Assembly (NCBI RefSeq): GCF_052324685.1
Contig: NC_135212.1
Location: 20,630,048-20,694,047, forward strand
Reading direction: 5' to 3'
DNA length: 64,000 nt
Origin: Brachyhypopomus gauderio
Taxonomy: Eukaryota; Chordata; Actinopteri; Gymnotiformes; Hypopomidae
In this document: positions 19,851 through 53,470 of the stretch, piece by piece
How positions within the stretch are numbered: position 1 is the stretch's first letter
Layout: the number at the start of each line of letters is the position of its first letter
Made by a program: the position numbers and the translations under genes
Notes under the pieces: model-generated
The model's input: the letters and a program-made list of their open reading frames with translations, nothing else
Told to the model about the DNA's origin: nothing
Database searches by the model: none

Positions 19851-22800
19851 CAATCAGTTACATTTGAATGATTAAACAAATCTGTTGCAGTTTTGTTAAG
19901 TGGTTTTATTACTGACAAGAAAGCAGCTCCAGGTGTCATTTAATAAGCCAGACACCCATGGCTTTGACAGAGTGTAAGGTGCAAAACCAGACTCCGCTAC
20001 AAGGCAGGCATTATCCCAAACACTACAAACACGATCGGCCTCTAATTCCTATTTTGTATGGTGCTAAAAGGTCATGTGGTTCAAAAATCAGGGTTTGATT
20101 TTTTTATATACCTAGTGGCTTTCAAATTTGAATAATTTGACCAACCTGTCCTATAACGTTGGTCATCTCTCAAATGAAAGGCACACAATGGTCAAGCCAC
20201 ATATTTTTGTATTGCCATCACAAGCATTCTGAAATGGAATATATGGCTTATGAATTACAATTAGCCACTTACATGTAAGACACCCAATCAGCAGGATTCA
20301 GAGTGATTTTTTTAGTCATCTGAATGCTGTGATTCATCAAACACCCACATAAGACTGCTCTGGAATGTCAGACATTGGTCAGGCTTGAGATCACACTGAA
20401 AACTGCGACTTGTTAGAGGACGTGTGTGTGTGTGTGTGTATATGTACACTGCAGTCGACTGGACCTTACAGAGACCAACATTGTGAGAATTAACAAATGA
20501 TTTATTACTATTTGAATCAAACTTGTCTCCCAAAGCACAATTTATGCTACCATGATTGAGCATAAGTGAAAATTAAAGGAAAAACATAAGACCTATCAAG
20601 ACATGTATTACTACACATTCAATCTATACAAAATATTGGTTTTGAAATAAAAGAAAAATTATTTAAATTTCAAGACACAAAAGTATGGGAAAAAAATCTT
20701 GTGGACAGTAGCCATTTTTATTTCCTATGCTGCATAGTTAATATTTCTAGAGTTAAATATTTCTGTACAACTAATTCATGTTGCTACATTATAACCCCCC
20801 CCCCCCCCCCCCCCCCTCATTTCTAAATCTTTTCTACACTTTGTGTAGTTATTAGAAAATGCAATCAGGGCCGAATATTTGAACATGTTGAGAAGCCTGC
20901 AACTTCAGGACCTCTTCTAAAGCTAGCAGTGTTCACATCAAGTTGCTTCTGCTGGATGTGCAAAGGATAACCTTTGAAACCCGAGCACCTCTCTGATCGG
21001 TTCCCGATCCATAGTCTGGATGGGTGAGAATAGTGTTATTGAAGGTTGCGTGTTCATTTGATTTAAATATGCTCTATCTTCGAAACACACTTTAAATGCT
21101 AGTGGGCAGAAACCATATTCAGCCCATCAGTTTCTATGGTAAAATTATGATGAACTCTAATGAATAATGGAGCCAACTTTGCATAGCTTAGAACCTGGAA
21201 ATCCAATCCAGACAGCTGCTTGGATTCCTGAGAAGGGAATTCAGAAAAACTAGTCTAACCGTGTCCTCCTTCAAAAGGTGATAATGCGTAACATGTTAAT
21301 GTCTAGCCAAACATTGGACATGGAGTATGAAAGTATTTGGACAAAGGGGACAAAAATAAATAAATAAAATAAAAACATTGCCACACACACACACATACAC
21401 ACTTTCTGGTCTAGCCTGCAGGAATACTTTTAAAATTGAAGCCCTGTCTCTAAAAAAAAATAATTTAGGGGAGAAAAAAACCCCACAAACCATGCATGTT
21501 CAAATGTTAGTTGTGACATACTTACCATCTCAGTTTGAGGACATTATGCCTCCATGCTCCACTCATATGAAGCAACAAACTATTTTAGGGCATGCCATGG
21601 CCCTAAAACTCCCTAAAGGACAAATGCTCATATCTTGAGATTAGCTGTGGCAGTCATTGTATTTGTGGTTCTAAGGGCTTAAATACAGCGTGCTGTGTAG
21701 ATCAAACACCATGTGCTTCACATCTGCAATGTGTGGACCTAAGTTAATGATCCATTGGAGTTTTTGATGTTGGAAGAACTGAAACCAAACATGACTAGTG
21801 CTATAGAAATCACAGCCTGAAACTAGCATGAATACAGATACCATACAAAATCTAAAGTGCAAACTGGCCATGGGTAAAGAAGGCCAGCAAACAAAGAGGT
21901 TATTATGGACAAAGCCATCTTGCAGTGTTCACACAGATCATCCACAATGACCTCAAAGAAATGACACAGGAGGCAAGAAATTGACACAACAAGTGAATAA
22001 AAGGCTAAAGCACTTCAATACTATTAAAATAGTTTAATGCTGTTGCAGATAAAACATGCAACAATATGAAGTTAACCTCATAAAACTGAAAAAGTAATAA
22101 AAAAAGAACCCCTCCCCACCCCGGCAGTACAAGCTGTGACAAAGTTAACTGTTTAATATTACTGTGGCCATTTAGAAACCCTCACATTATTGGTATTTGA
22201 GAGGAATGTGAAAGTCACACTGTTGATCCAATTGGGAGATGTACTCTGCTGCACACATGAAAGTAAAAGAAAATAGAATTTAACCTCAGCTTCAATGTAT
22301 AGTTTCCAGAATCTGCCCGAACTGGGGAACTGCGTGACAAGTCTTTCATATGTCTTCCTTGCTTTGTCTATAGGTTGGTTCTAAAAGAAGCAAAATTCAT
22401 TTACATACAGAATAAGGGATCCATAAGTCCCACAGATTGTTTACATAATGTAGGGTGAGATATGCTGTTAGAAAACCCTCCCCACCACCCCCGGAGAAGG
22501 TTACCCCAAGTAAAAAGAATGCAACCCTGTGTCACTAAACCTGTGCTTCTCGAATCAGTATGCTCCATGCGTCGAGGTCATATGGGTTTTCTTCCAACTT
22601 CTTCTCTGCCTTTTTCACCTTTTCTGGGATGTATTCCGCAGCCTATAAGACAGACATCACACAAAATCAAACAAAATTGACACAAAGTACCCTACAGACA
22701 CCCTGACCTAATTTTACCTCAAGAACATATTCATATTTAGATACTGCAGTAAAGAAAAACACAAAGACCAATTAAGCCCACTCCAGTCTGATGGGGGGAA

Positions 22801-23765
22801 AAACTCTTTTAAGTCCTCATTCAACTCACACTGGGGAAAACATTTAAAAGCGCAGTGCTGCGGCACTTAACTGTACAGTACTATAGTCATCCAAACAAGA
22901 GAACGAATAACACTGAAATTAAATATTGAGGTTGAAACTAAACCAATGACTATACAACGAAAAGAAATTTCATTTCATTAGCTAGTTAGCTGCTCTTCCT
23001 CACAAATCAAAACACTGAGCTTGAGTAGCAATACTGGCGGGTAAATGTACATTTAGTCAGCGCCTGCTAACTAAAACGAATGACAATCTAGCTTCGCGTT
23101 GGCCAGAAAGACGGATAAATATTAAGCGTTTTGAAACCAAATGGCTGGTAAATGTAAAATAATCCGTAGACTACGCCTCTGTCCCAACATCTTTAAATAG
23201 CGCCTAAATCCAAGCCACTTGGCTCTCGATCCCACCGAGCTAACTAGCTAGCACCGAGCTAACAAAGTAGCTAGCCAAGCCAATGAGGTAACTAAGGGTT
23301 TAGCACGCAGCTCCGTTTAAAGTTAAGGCGATATGATCATTATCGATATATCTACACGTTACGTCATAAAACAGACAGAGCGCTAAAACAAACCACCTCT
23401 CTGGACCCAGCCAGCTAGGACACTTAGCCAACTAGCTTATGTTAGCGAGCGAACTAACTCCTCCACACACGCATATTTATCACAACGCGTAACGGCGTTT
23501 CCAGTGACCGCAGTAAGGACGTGTGCGGGGGCGCTAGCCCTGGTTTTAGTCCTGGTGGGCCGGTTAGCCCACAGTTCAAGCCCACAGACCCAACACGTTA
23601 GCTCGGCGCTGCCCGTTATCGTGTACGAGACCGCCCGCTCGGCCTGAATCACACCGCTAACCTACCCAGCTAACAAGGCCGCAAGCAACGATTCATTCCA
23701 AATTTAGAGTTTCCAATACATATATATATATATTTTACCTGATCCGAAGCACCCTCTGCAGCCAT
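9787..23765 (-). CDS. cstf3: Cleavage stimulation factor subunit 3, CstF-77 (cstf3)
   Basis: Coding exons from the 5' end (minus strand): 23765-23739, 22642-22541, 22380-22285, 18210-18178, 17673-17576, 17366-17300, 17178-17144, 17042-16916, 16690-16613, 16352-16190, 15703-15594, 15378-15262, 15149-15075, 14981-14838, 14175-14073, 13277-13208, 12908-12713, 12614-12464, 11479-11385, 11144-11084 and 9989-9787 (stop TGA). They total 2151 nt and 716 aa; human CSTF3 has 717. The protein is the HAT-repeat scaffold of the nuclear CstF complex. It dimerises, binds CstF-50 and CstF-64 and contacts CPSF to drive mRNA 3' cleavage. Visible parts are a short N-terminus (MAAEGASDQ), HAT repeats to about residue 550 (for example [43 protein letters not shown]), a Pro-rich hinge-binding segment ([13 protein letters not shown]), and a C-terminal RARQQKRIR. 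All junctions are GT-AG with matching phases. Orthology is essentially certain. Confidence 0.98.
10207..11006. mobile_element. hAT-type transposon, internally deleted
   Basis: Inverted ends TAGGGATGCACCGAAA and TTTTCGGTGCATCCCTA, with a perfect 8-bp target duplication GACTTTTC (10199-10206 and 11007-11014). The sub-terminal regions are arrays of CCGAAA/TTTCGG. The element is 800 bp and lies in cstf3 intron 20, ending 77 nt from exon 20. It retains a piece of transposase on the minus strand and an embedded short palindromic segment near 10450-10500 (GTGGGCCGTTAACGGC) that resembles the end of a different hAT MITE. Confidence 0.9.
10611..10820 (-). pseudogene. hAT/ZBED-type transposase fragment
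   Basis: A 69-codon open stretch on the minus strand contains [21 protein letters not shown] and the following [10 protein letters not shown], the conserved block after the BED zinc finger in hAT transposases related to vertebrate ZBED genes. The zinc finger, most of the catalytic core and the dimerisation domain are missing, so the fragment cannot be active. It identifies the host element as a deletion derivative of an autonomous hAT transposon. Confidence 0.8.
11487..11519 (+). repeat. (AC)n microsatellite
   Basis: About 16 AC units just beyond the acceptor of cstf3 exon 19 (exon end 11479). On the minus strand it is a GT run immediately upstream of the CTACAG acceptor. Confidence 0.95.
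13008..13160. repeat. Teleost dispersed repeat
   Basis: Begins with ACATTTACATTTACATTTATGG, followed by the block CATTTAGCAGACGCTC, TTATCCAGAGCGACTTACA. I recognise this block as a high-copy repeat of many fish genomes. The right boundary is a guess. It makes up most of the 299-bp cstf3 intron between 12908 and 13208. Confidence 0.75.
18457..18462 (-). terminator. cstf3: Candidate intronic poly(A) signal in cstf3
   Basis: AATAAA on the minus strand inside intron 3, with a TGTG-containing element about 25 nt downstream. Spacing and composition fit a functional poly(A) site. It is one of several AATAAA copies in the intron, so its use is inferred. Confidence 0.35.
19820..19846 (+). repeat. Poly(G) tract, 27 nt
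   Basis: Uninterrupted G27 on the plus strand (C27 in the cstf3 pre-mRNA) in intron 3. Confidence 0.95.
20795..20816 (+). repeat. Poly(C) tract, 22 nt
   Basis: Uninterrupted C22 on the plus strand (G22 in the cstf3 pre-mRNA) in intron 3. It lies on the upstream side of the candidate poly(A) signal at 20717-20722. Confidence 0.95.
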
Positions 23766-23940
23766 CACTGAAGGGGTTGCTCCTTAGAAGACACTTCAAC
23801 GACACTAATAACAGATTTGGCCGTGAACACAATCACTGCAGCATGGCCCGACTAACAGTTCTTTATACAGCTGCAACTTTCGCCCGTTCTTATAAAATGG
23901 CGAATTTAACGCTCCTATTTCCGGTCACACAGGAAGTACA
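23766..23940 (-). promoter_or_regulatory. cstf3: cstf3 promoter / 5' UTR
   Basis: Upstream of the cstf3 start codon lie AAAATGGCG (23894-23902), a YY1-type site, and two ETS-type sites in opposite orientation: ATTTCCGGT (about 23917-23925) and CAGGAAGT (about 23930-23937). This is a housekeeping promoter pattern. No clear TATA box is placed for the minus strand. Confidence 0.55.
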
Positions 23941-24031
23941 AACTACATGATCCTTACAATGTGTCGTGGATGATATGGGTCAAAATGTTATGGTGCAGAT
24001 AAAAAACATTAAAAATGTAAATATAGATGCG

Positions 24032-24082
<51 letters not shown>
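24032..24082 (+). repeat. (CTAT)n tetranucleotide microsatellite
   Basis: About 12 to 13 units of CTAT in the roughly 0.8-kb divergent spacer between cstf3 and rpl35a. The rest of that spacer (23941-24563) is AT-rich without other recognisable signals. Confidence 0.95.
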
Positions 24083-24563
24083 GAAAGACATATAGACATA
24101 GACTATATGTATATAACTATAGACAGATATATATGTAAGAGATGTAGAGATATTCAACATTTTAGTGTAAACCTGCTATAAGGCTATATCGTCATTAGTC
24201 ATTTGCTTCGACATTTATATTTTCTAAATGTTTATCTCTCTGTGTATAATTAGTATATTTTATATATTATATATGTATTATTATTATCTATATGAGATAT
24301 TATAAATTGCAGTAAAATACACAAAATTTCTAGATAAAACATTTGCACATTACAAAAGGTAAACGGCTAACGGTTACAAGAAATTAACAAAATAAATACT
24401 AAATTACATATTGCTGCAATTCAGATACCCGTGGTAGGTTAATATAAGCTATTAGCAATTAATAAAAATCTTCCAGAAGGATTCTGACAGTATCAGAATG
24501 ATTTTTAGTCAGGCGCATTTTTAGACAGTCGATCCAATATTTTCCCACAATGCCATTCGACCG

Positions 24564-24595
24564 CCCTTTTTCCTCCATCTTTGTTATCGTATCAG
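24564..24595 (+). promoter_or_regulatory. rpl35a: rpl35a 5' TOP start and non-coding exon 1
   Basis: CCCTTTTTCCTCC (24564-24576) is a terminal oligopyrimidine tract as found at the start of ribosomal-protein mRNAs, followed by CCATCTTTG. TOP mRNAs are translationally controlled by mTOR/LARP1. The exon most likely ends at ATCAG (24595), before GCAAGT, which would be a GC-AG intron. No GT donor of comparable quality lies nearby. The start point is inferred from the TOP tract only. Confidence 0.6.
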
Positions 24596-25204
24596 GCAAG
24601 TTGTTCCCTCACTGTGTAAAAAATATAGTTTTTAATCTGTTGTGAAGCACATTCATAGCGATAATTATTCCTGTGATTAGCTAAATATACATCTTTCATA
24701 GAATAATGCTTTTTATTGTACGTAAATATATGATGCCACAGATTTCATGTGGATTGTAAGGCAAACCTGGCTGGCTAGCTAGTCGTCTAGCTTGCGTCTT
24801 GCCTGAACCGAGACTCGGTGCCTGATTTCGTGGTTGGGTAGCCACTAAAGTTGAATTTACATTAAATTATATCAATGCCTACCTTTTGCAGTTTAAGCAG
24901 TTTGTTGTTGCATTGGTAAATTAGGTGGTGTTTTAACGACAATTGGTCATTTTCGTCTAGGCGTAGCGTTTGGCATGGTAGGTCATATAGCTGGGCTGGA
25001 TTCAGTGAATTGAACGTGACTATAGTAGGCTGTAATAACTGACTAATATTGTAATGAATCCAGTCGTTGTACAAGACTAGGCCACAGACTACTGTCAAAC
25101 TCCTAAATGGCTAGCTGAAGAAACGTTAATGACATGGGCACACTCGTAATATTGTTTCTTTTTGTGTTGCTTAGGGTTTTTGATCCTGGACGAAGTAGAT
25201 CACA

Positions 25205-28094
<2,890 letters not shown>

Positions 28095-28115
28095 TGTGCT
28101 TTTTTGTGTACATAC

Positions 28116-28121
28116 AATAAA
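28116..28121 (+). terminator. rpl35a: rpl35a poly(A) signal
   Basis: AATAAA only 22 nt after the stop codon, followed by a TATTGTCTGGTGTTGGCTG-type GU-rich element. The very short 3' UTR is typical of ribosomal-protein genes. Confidence 0.9.
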
Positions 28122-28159
28122 CAAAAATATGGTCACAGTATTGTCTGGTGTTGGCTGTT

Positions 28160-29070
28160 CAATATTCATCTACAGAGGGTTGAATACATCATGGGTTTCA
28201 TTCAGGTATTCCTGAATTCTGTGCTTAAAATTGGAATTCGGGCTAATTGTCGGCTCCATAAATGAAAGCAGGGGTTTGTTTTGATTTCCCACAGGTTCTG
28301 CACATTTTATTTTTAAGTACCTTCAGGGCTAGTGCTCAAGCCTTTCTGCAGTTAGTGTTGAGAAAGTAAACAGATTGCAAGTTGCTCAGAAGAGTATATT
28401 GCAAGAATGAGCCCAGGAGAGATCTTGGTTTCCACTTCACTCTCCGGAGTATAACTGCACCTGAATTATGTAGTTTACATTTGCACTGAGAACAAGGATT
28501 TCAATTGCATTAGTAGAACATACATTCATCAGCTTTTGAGTCACATAGTTGATTCAACTGTATGCAGGAACTTGAGCAAAACAAAGTTTAAGACCAGCCT
28601 CAATCACCTCAGAATAGTCTTCAGTACAGTACAGTCTTTAATGCGTAAATAAGATGAATAAAGATTTCTGAAGTCAATAAGGAATGATGTTCTGGTTTGG
28701 TTGGGTCTTATTATTGTGCTGTATGTTGCCCTATTTTGTTAAGTTCTGACACCCATTTTAACGACATGAAAAGCTTGCTAACGAATTACAAATGTGGTTA
28801 TATATATGCTTCGAGCAGGAAGAAAATTAAACAAATTGGTCTTTGAAAAGTAAAAATGTACACCGCTTTTCTTTGTTTGAAATGTCCAAACAATAAGAGT
28901 ATGCAAAACCAACACCAGTATGATCGACTGTCTGGGATGCACAGACAAGCGTTTCGACTCGCCACCCAAGCCGAAAATACATAAAGGACTATAAAAGATT
29001 TTTTTATTCAGCAAACTCCGCCTATTTACTGTTCATGCCCATCCTTTAAGCGCCAGCCTTTTGTGGCTTG
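28160..29070. other. Intergenic spacer rpl35a-abcc5
   Basis: About 0.9 kb of mostly AT-rich unique sequence. I see no exon, RNA gene or repeat boundary. Confidence 0.55.
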
Positions 29071-29154
29071 TGGGTATTGTAGTGTCATAGCTCGCCGGCA
29101 CAAGGAAAGTTTACGGGGCAAAATATAACGAAACTACATTTCCCATGATTGCGC
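29071..29154 (+). promoter_or_regulatory. abcc5: abcc5 promoter with two ZNF143-like sites
   Basis: AACTACATTTCCCATGATTG, followed by CGC (29132-29154), closely matches the ACTACAATTCCCAG-type site bound by ZNF143/STAF. TGGGTATTGTAGT (29071-29083) is the same ACTACAAT core in the opposite orientation. Such sites mark CpG-type promoters. They lie about 100 nt before the likely first exon. Confidence 0.6.
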
Positions 29155-29199
29155 ATTTCTGGCTAGCGCAAATAGATGGTTTATAACGAAGTTGTTTTG

Positions 29200-29246
29200 C
29201 TTCATCCTCTGTTCGTGATCTCCAGACCACCAACAGGAATACACAG
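29200..29246 (+). other. abcc5: Likely abcc5 non-coding exon 1 (3' end)
   Basis: A good donor, ACACAG followed by GTAATT, ends at 29246 downstream of the ZNF143-like sites. No start codon of the abcc5 frame occurs here, so the exon would be 5' UTR. Its start is not defined by the sequence. The intron 29247 to about 30316 shows AT-rich sequence only. Confidence 0.45.
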
Positions 29247-30357
29247 GTAATTAATTAACGACACTGAACTGTGTTCCTCTTAAAACGCTGTAAAAGATGG
29301 TAGAGCAGAACACGTTTTATATTAATTTGCTAATTGTGTTTTGACGCATTCTAGGATGTTCATTAGACATTTCATTGTTTTTGGGTTTCATCACCAAAGG
29401 ACAGTCCGTTAACTATGGACATTTGCCTGAATTACAAATGAAAGTACAGCTTAATTCAGAATAATAGCTGTATGTCAGTAGACTGCTTTAATTATATACA
29501 CATTACATTCTGTTCGTTTCTTGCGACATTGACGCTTTAAACGCAAACGCATTTACTGTCAAATTAAACTGATGGATGTAGAATATATAGTCAGTCAGCC
29601 TGTCGCCTAAATGTTTGAAAACATTGAAAAAGGACTAAATTCACAGGGCGAAGACAAATCGCTATTTTACTAAGGTACAACAAAGAATCCTTTTGTGTAT
29701 CCAATAAGCTAACGGGCTGATTTCCTGATTTAATGTTAATTGTGAATGATCACATATTAAGAACTAATTCACAATGATGATGCATACAGGGTGTAGAACC
29801 TGCTGCTGAGAGGAAACACCAGAGGTGAAGGTGGATGAACCTCTTGGTGTAGCCCACTTATCTTTCTTCTGCCGTGCTGTGTAGGCCTGCTGCTGTTGAA
29901 ACCCCTTTAGACTTCCGGAACTGTTTGTACAATTGCGTGTAGCCTCAGAAGATGTGTCTAAATACATCCATGTAAAGGGGAAACGCAATGTATGTACGCC
30001 GACATTTTGGTGAACTGTTAAGGGCACGTATTCCTGGACATTGTTACTTACAGAAACTCCAGATCAGATATTAAGTAACAACATTTTGACAGTCTGCCAT
30101 GTAAATGATAATAAAAAAGTATTATTTTTCATTATTATTGTTAGTAGTAGTATAATAATAATTATTATTATTATTCGCAATGCTTTTCAGTTTTATTTTT
30201 AAGGATACACAAACTGTCACATTTAAAACCAGTTTTGCAATCTCTTTTTTATAGTATTAATGTAATTTTGCCATTTGCTTTAAATTGAAATTAGTTTATT
30301 TGGATTTCATGCTGTTGACAGATAAAACTTGAGAGTGGAGGCAATTCAAGGGCTCTT

Positions 30358-30373
30358 ATGTTGGAAAAAGAAA

Positions 30374-30387
<14 letters not shown>
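30358..30387 (+). promoter_or_regulatory. abcc5: Upstream ORF overlapping the abcc5 start
   Basis: A nine-residue reading frame (ATG 30358, TGA 30385-30387) overlaps the presumed abcc5 start codon at 30374 in another frame. If present in the mRNA it would reduce initiation at the main ATG or favour leaky scanning or re-initiation. Confidence 0.45.
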
Positions 30388-50264
<19,877 letters not shown>

Positions 50265-51405
50265 AAGAAGCCCAGGCTAAGTGTGTGCACATTAGGATGG
50301 AGGGAAAATATACAATTCCTTTACTGAATATTTCAGCCTTTGGTGCTTCAGTGTCACTCCTCTTCTGAAGGCTCTTATGTCTGTAGAGGGGGAATATTGT
50401 GTCTCCATGGAGACTGTTCACAGAACATGCCTGTTCAAATGTACTAATCGTTAGCTGAAATGGTCAGGTCACCAAACACTGATACTGTAATGATATTTTG
50501 CATTGTATAAGAGGACATTGGTTTTCATGTAGCTCCATTCATGCAAACTGGTGTATTTCATAGAGTATATCTATACATATATATTATATATTTTCACTGG
50601 GGAAAGGGTGTATCCAGAGTCCTTAAGCACTGGCCCTGTTTGTGTAAGTAATGTCTCATGTACACCCTGCTGTATCATAACAATTAGTGTCTGATATTTT
50701 TTGTCAACTTGATTGTCTTGAGTGTATATGTATATTCTGATATCTTGTGACTTGAACCCTGAATCTTGGCACAGGTCGTTTTTGCCCACAGGAGCTTTTT
50801 GATGGCACGAAGTAGACGGGACTTATAAATGGACACAGTGCTGCTTATTCACTGAATCCTTGCTTCACACATCAAGGATACAGTCTCATGTTAGCTAAGA
50901 GGCCTTGTACATGTACAGCCAATCTCTTCACTCTTACATTCTTCTGTGTTTTGTATTGTCTGATCATCTGATTGTTTTAATCATCTGTGGCATTATTTGC
51001 TTTCACAGACGGAAAAGCTCATCAACCCATTCTGTTGATGTGAGGTCTGATATTTTCTTCTTCGTTTTTTAGATGCTTTTTAAGCACAACCGTGTACTTT
51101 ATCGGGCCAAGTTCTTTTTGGTCATATAGCATACCCCCTCCCCCCTCTTGGAGTGGACCTATCACAGCAAAGTTGTGAAGAGTAACCCCCTCTGGATGAA
51201 ACTCCAGTTATCAGGCGGTGAAGGTCATTTGTGGTTGAGATGAAAACGGATCAGATTACATGCCTGCCACCTCAGCAGAGCGTGCAAAATGTCTGTCTGT
51301 TGTTTTCATTTCTTTCCATAGCCTTAGCATGATTTCTTAATCACCTTTGTGAAGAGGGTAAGATGAGGGGATTGAAGAATAAAAACCCTCTGTTGTGTTA
51401 ATAAA
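50265..51405 (+). other. abcc5: abcc5 3' UTR with poly(A) signals
   Basis: About 1.1 kb downstream of the stop codon without another open frame. AATAAA occurs at 51378-51383 and 51400-51405, and a GT-rich stretch (CACCTGTGTCATTGTGTTT) follows. These are the likely 3' ends. Confidence 0.7.
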
Positions 51406-51678
51406 ATTATTTTAGGTTTATTCCACCTGTGTCATTGTGTTTATTAAAGAGGATGGGGAATAAATTATGGCCAAAGATGAGAGCAGACTCATGCTTGCAT
51501 TTCAGTCACTGCCATTGCGTACTGTAATGAGATTGTAGTCTTTGGTTATAGAGAGGAAGTACATTTTCACATCACGTGTTTTTAGTCGCAGGGTCATACA
51601 CTGAGGGGCTCCTATCACGTATTTACAACACAATTCTAGATTGAGAAATCTATCCCCCCACACACAATTTTTTTTTTT

Positions 51679-51696
51679 GGGGGGGGGGGGGGGGGG
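51679..51696 (+). repeat. Poly(G) tract, 18 nt
   Basis: T-run followed by G18, 50-100 nt upstream of the GC boxes of rnpepl1. It lies in the short spacer between abcc5 and rnpepl1. Confidence 0.95.
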
Positions 51697-51736
51697 CGTG
51701 GGGCGTGAACAAGCAAACGCCCACATGCACATGTTT

Positions 51737-51790
51737 GGGGCGGGCCTGTCATTCCGCCCCGCCCTCTGAAAACTGAATTCCGGAAACGGA
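51737..51790 (+). promoter_or_regulatory. rnpepl1: rnpepl1 core promoter
   Basis: GC boxes GGGGCGGG (51737-51744) and CCGCCCCGCCC (about 51754-51764) plus an ETS-like TTCCGGAAAC (about 51778-51787), without a TATA box, only about 330 nt after the abcc5 poly(A) signals. The start site is inferred to lie just downstream. Confidence 0.5.
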
Positions 51791-52712
51791 CAGATTTGTG
51801 AGATCAGTGCGGAGCAACAGTGTCCTCCCTGCTATGGACGCGCCAAGGACAGGCGAAGGAAACGGACGCGCTCAAACGTTATATTGTGCAAGCAAGTTTT
51901 TTTGCACGCGACAGTGGACGTGTAAAAGGATCATCAATGATTGCATAGTTAACACAGTATCAGATTCGCTTTCCTCTTTCCTCTACGGTTACGCGTCCTG
52001 CAATATATTTCAGACGCCTATTTTTAGAGACGTTAAAAAGCCTCTTGAAGCAGTCGGATTTGCCGCAGATACACAAAATTTGGAATAATTTTTGCTGTGC
52101 CCTGACCGTTTTGATTTCGTATGCCCACAGCGGTCTCGTTGATGTCCTGCGCTTCGAGGTGCAGCCGAACCGGGACGAGCATACCTCGGATCGCCTCTGC
52201 AGCGCCCCCACACTGCTCGAAAACTTTACCCTCTCGAAGTGATTTCCTCCCCTGTTTTTACTTCCTGTTTTCTAAGGGAGTCACTTAACATTGCTCTCTT
52301 CATTTGGGCTTTACTCGTTACATCTTGTCCCTTTAGTTTCATAACGACCCGTTCGCTCGCGCGAGAGTTTGGAGCAACCGGACCGAGTCGTACACCAGAC
52401 TATACTTGAAATGGAGGATGAACCGAACTCGCTCGTATTCACTGCCCCCATGGATTTTACGTAGGGATTTTTATGAGGGGGGAGCTGTTTGGGACTCGCT
52501 GACTTTTCTTTTTACTGGAATATATCGGCATCCAGTTTTATTTTTTACTCAGCAGGCCGATTCTGACCGCTCCTTTTTCTTTAAAACAATAATGTAACAA
52601 CTACAGGAACTTCACCGTCTCAAATTCTACACAGGGCACTTGCCTCTGTGGCGTCGTTTTTGTTTAACTTCTTTTTTTTTTACTTTTAATTTATATATTT
52701 CTGACAATTACA
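51791..52712 (+). other. rnpepl1: Putative long rnpepl1 5' UTR with uORF
   Basis: About 0.9 kb between the GC boxes and the rnpepl1 ATG. It contains ATG 51834, which opens an 84-codon frame ending at TAA 52086-52088, plus other short ATGs. I see no clear intron, although one cannot be excluded. The frame shows no known domain. Confidence 0.4.
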
Positions 52713-53432
52713 ATGGCCGAACTCCAGCGTCCAACGCTTTGTTGCTGTCGAAAAGTGCTGACGGTGCCCAGCAAGCCGTGTGAAGGCGGCCGGAGTTTAG
52801 GACATTGTCGGCCGGTCGACGTCGCCTCAGCGTCCAACTTCCACAGCTTCAAACTCCGGCACTTTCACCTGGACCTCAACATCAACTTCGCGGTCAGAAG
52901 GATGACGGGCTGGCAGGTTCTCGAGCTGCTGCCCACACAGCCTGGTGTCCAGTCCCTCGTTCTGGACACCCACCCGTCTTTATTAATTCATTCCATTGAC
53001 TGTAAGGTTCCCGGGCCGTCCGGTGCTCCTGACATTTTCCTCTCCCTCACTTACCGAGTCGAGCCGTTTACCGACTACGGCTCCTCTCTCAATATCACTT
53101 TACCTGCTGCCGTGAGTCGGCCGCACCGGGCTTTCCGGGTCACCATCCGCTACACTACGACAGACGGCCCTGCGGTAAGGTCAAAGCGGAGACAGCTGTT
53201 TGGCTGACAACATCCTGTTAATATTTGCTATTAATAACTATACACCGAGTACGCTAAACTCTTAACACGAGTAGCCAGTGTCGTGATACGATACTATACC
53301 TATTTTTTGTAATAATAATTTCAAAGTGAGGTCCTGTAAAATGCTTTATTCCTCATTTCCTGTGTCACTTTGCACTGTCCAATTAAGAGGCCATAGTAAA
53401 ATGACACTGCTAGGGTACCACACGACCCTCCC

Positions 53433-53470
<38 letters not shown>

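Larger units (their letters stand above)
18211..22284 (-). other. cstf3: cstf3 intron 3, candidate autoregulatory intron
   Basis: At 4074 bp this is the longest intron of the gene. Its donor is GAG followed by GTTAAA, weaker than most donors of the gene. In mammals intron 3 of CSTF3 carries a conserved internal poly(A) site that yields a short truncated isoform and feedback control. Candidate minus-strand AATAAA signals with GU-rich sequence downstream lie at 18457-18462 (TCTGTGTGCC about 25 nt on) and 20717-20722 (TTTTGTGTCTTG about 35 nt on). Read-through from exon 3 would add 41 residues before a stop. The intron also holds a G27 run (19820-19846), a C22 run (20795-20816) and a short GT run near 20422-20441, with no exon-like frames. 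Confidence 0.55.
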
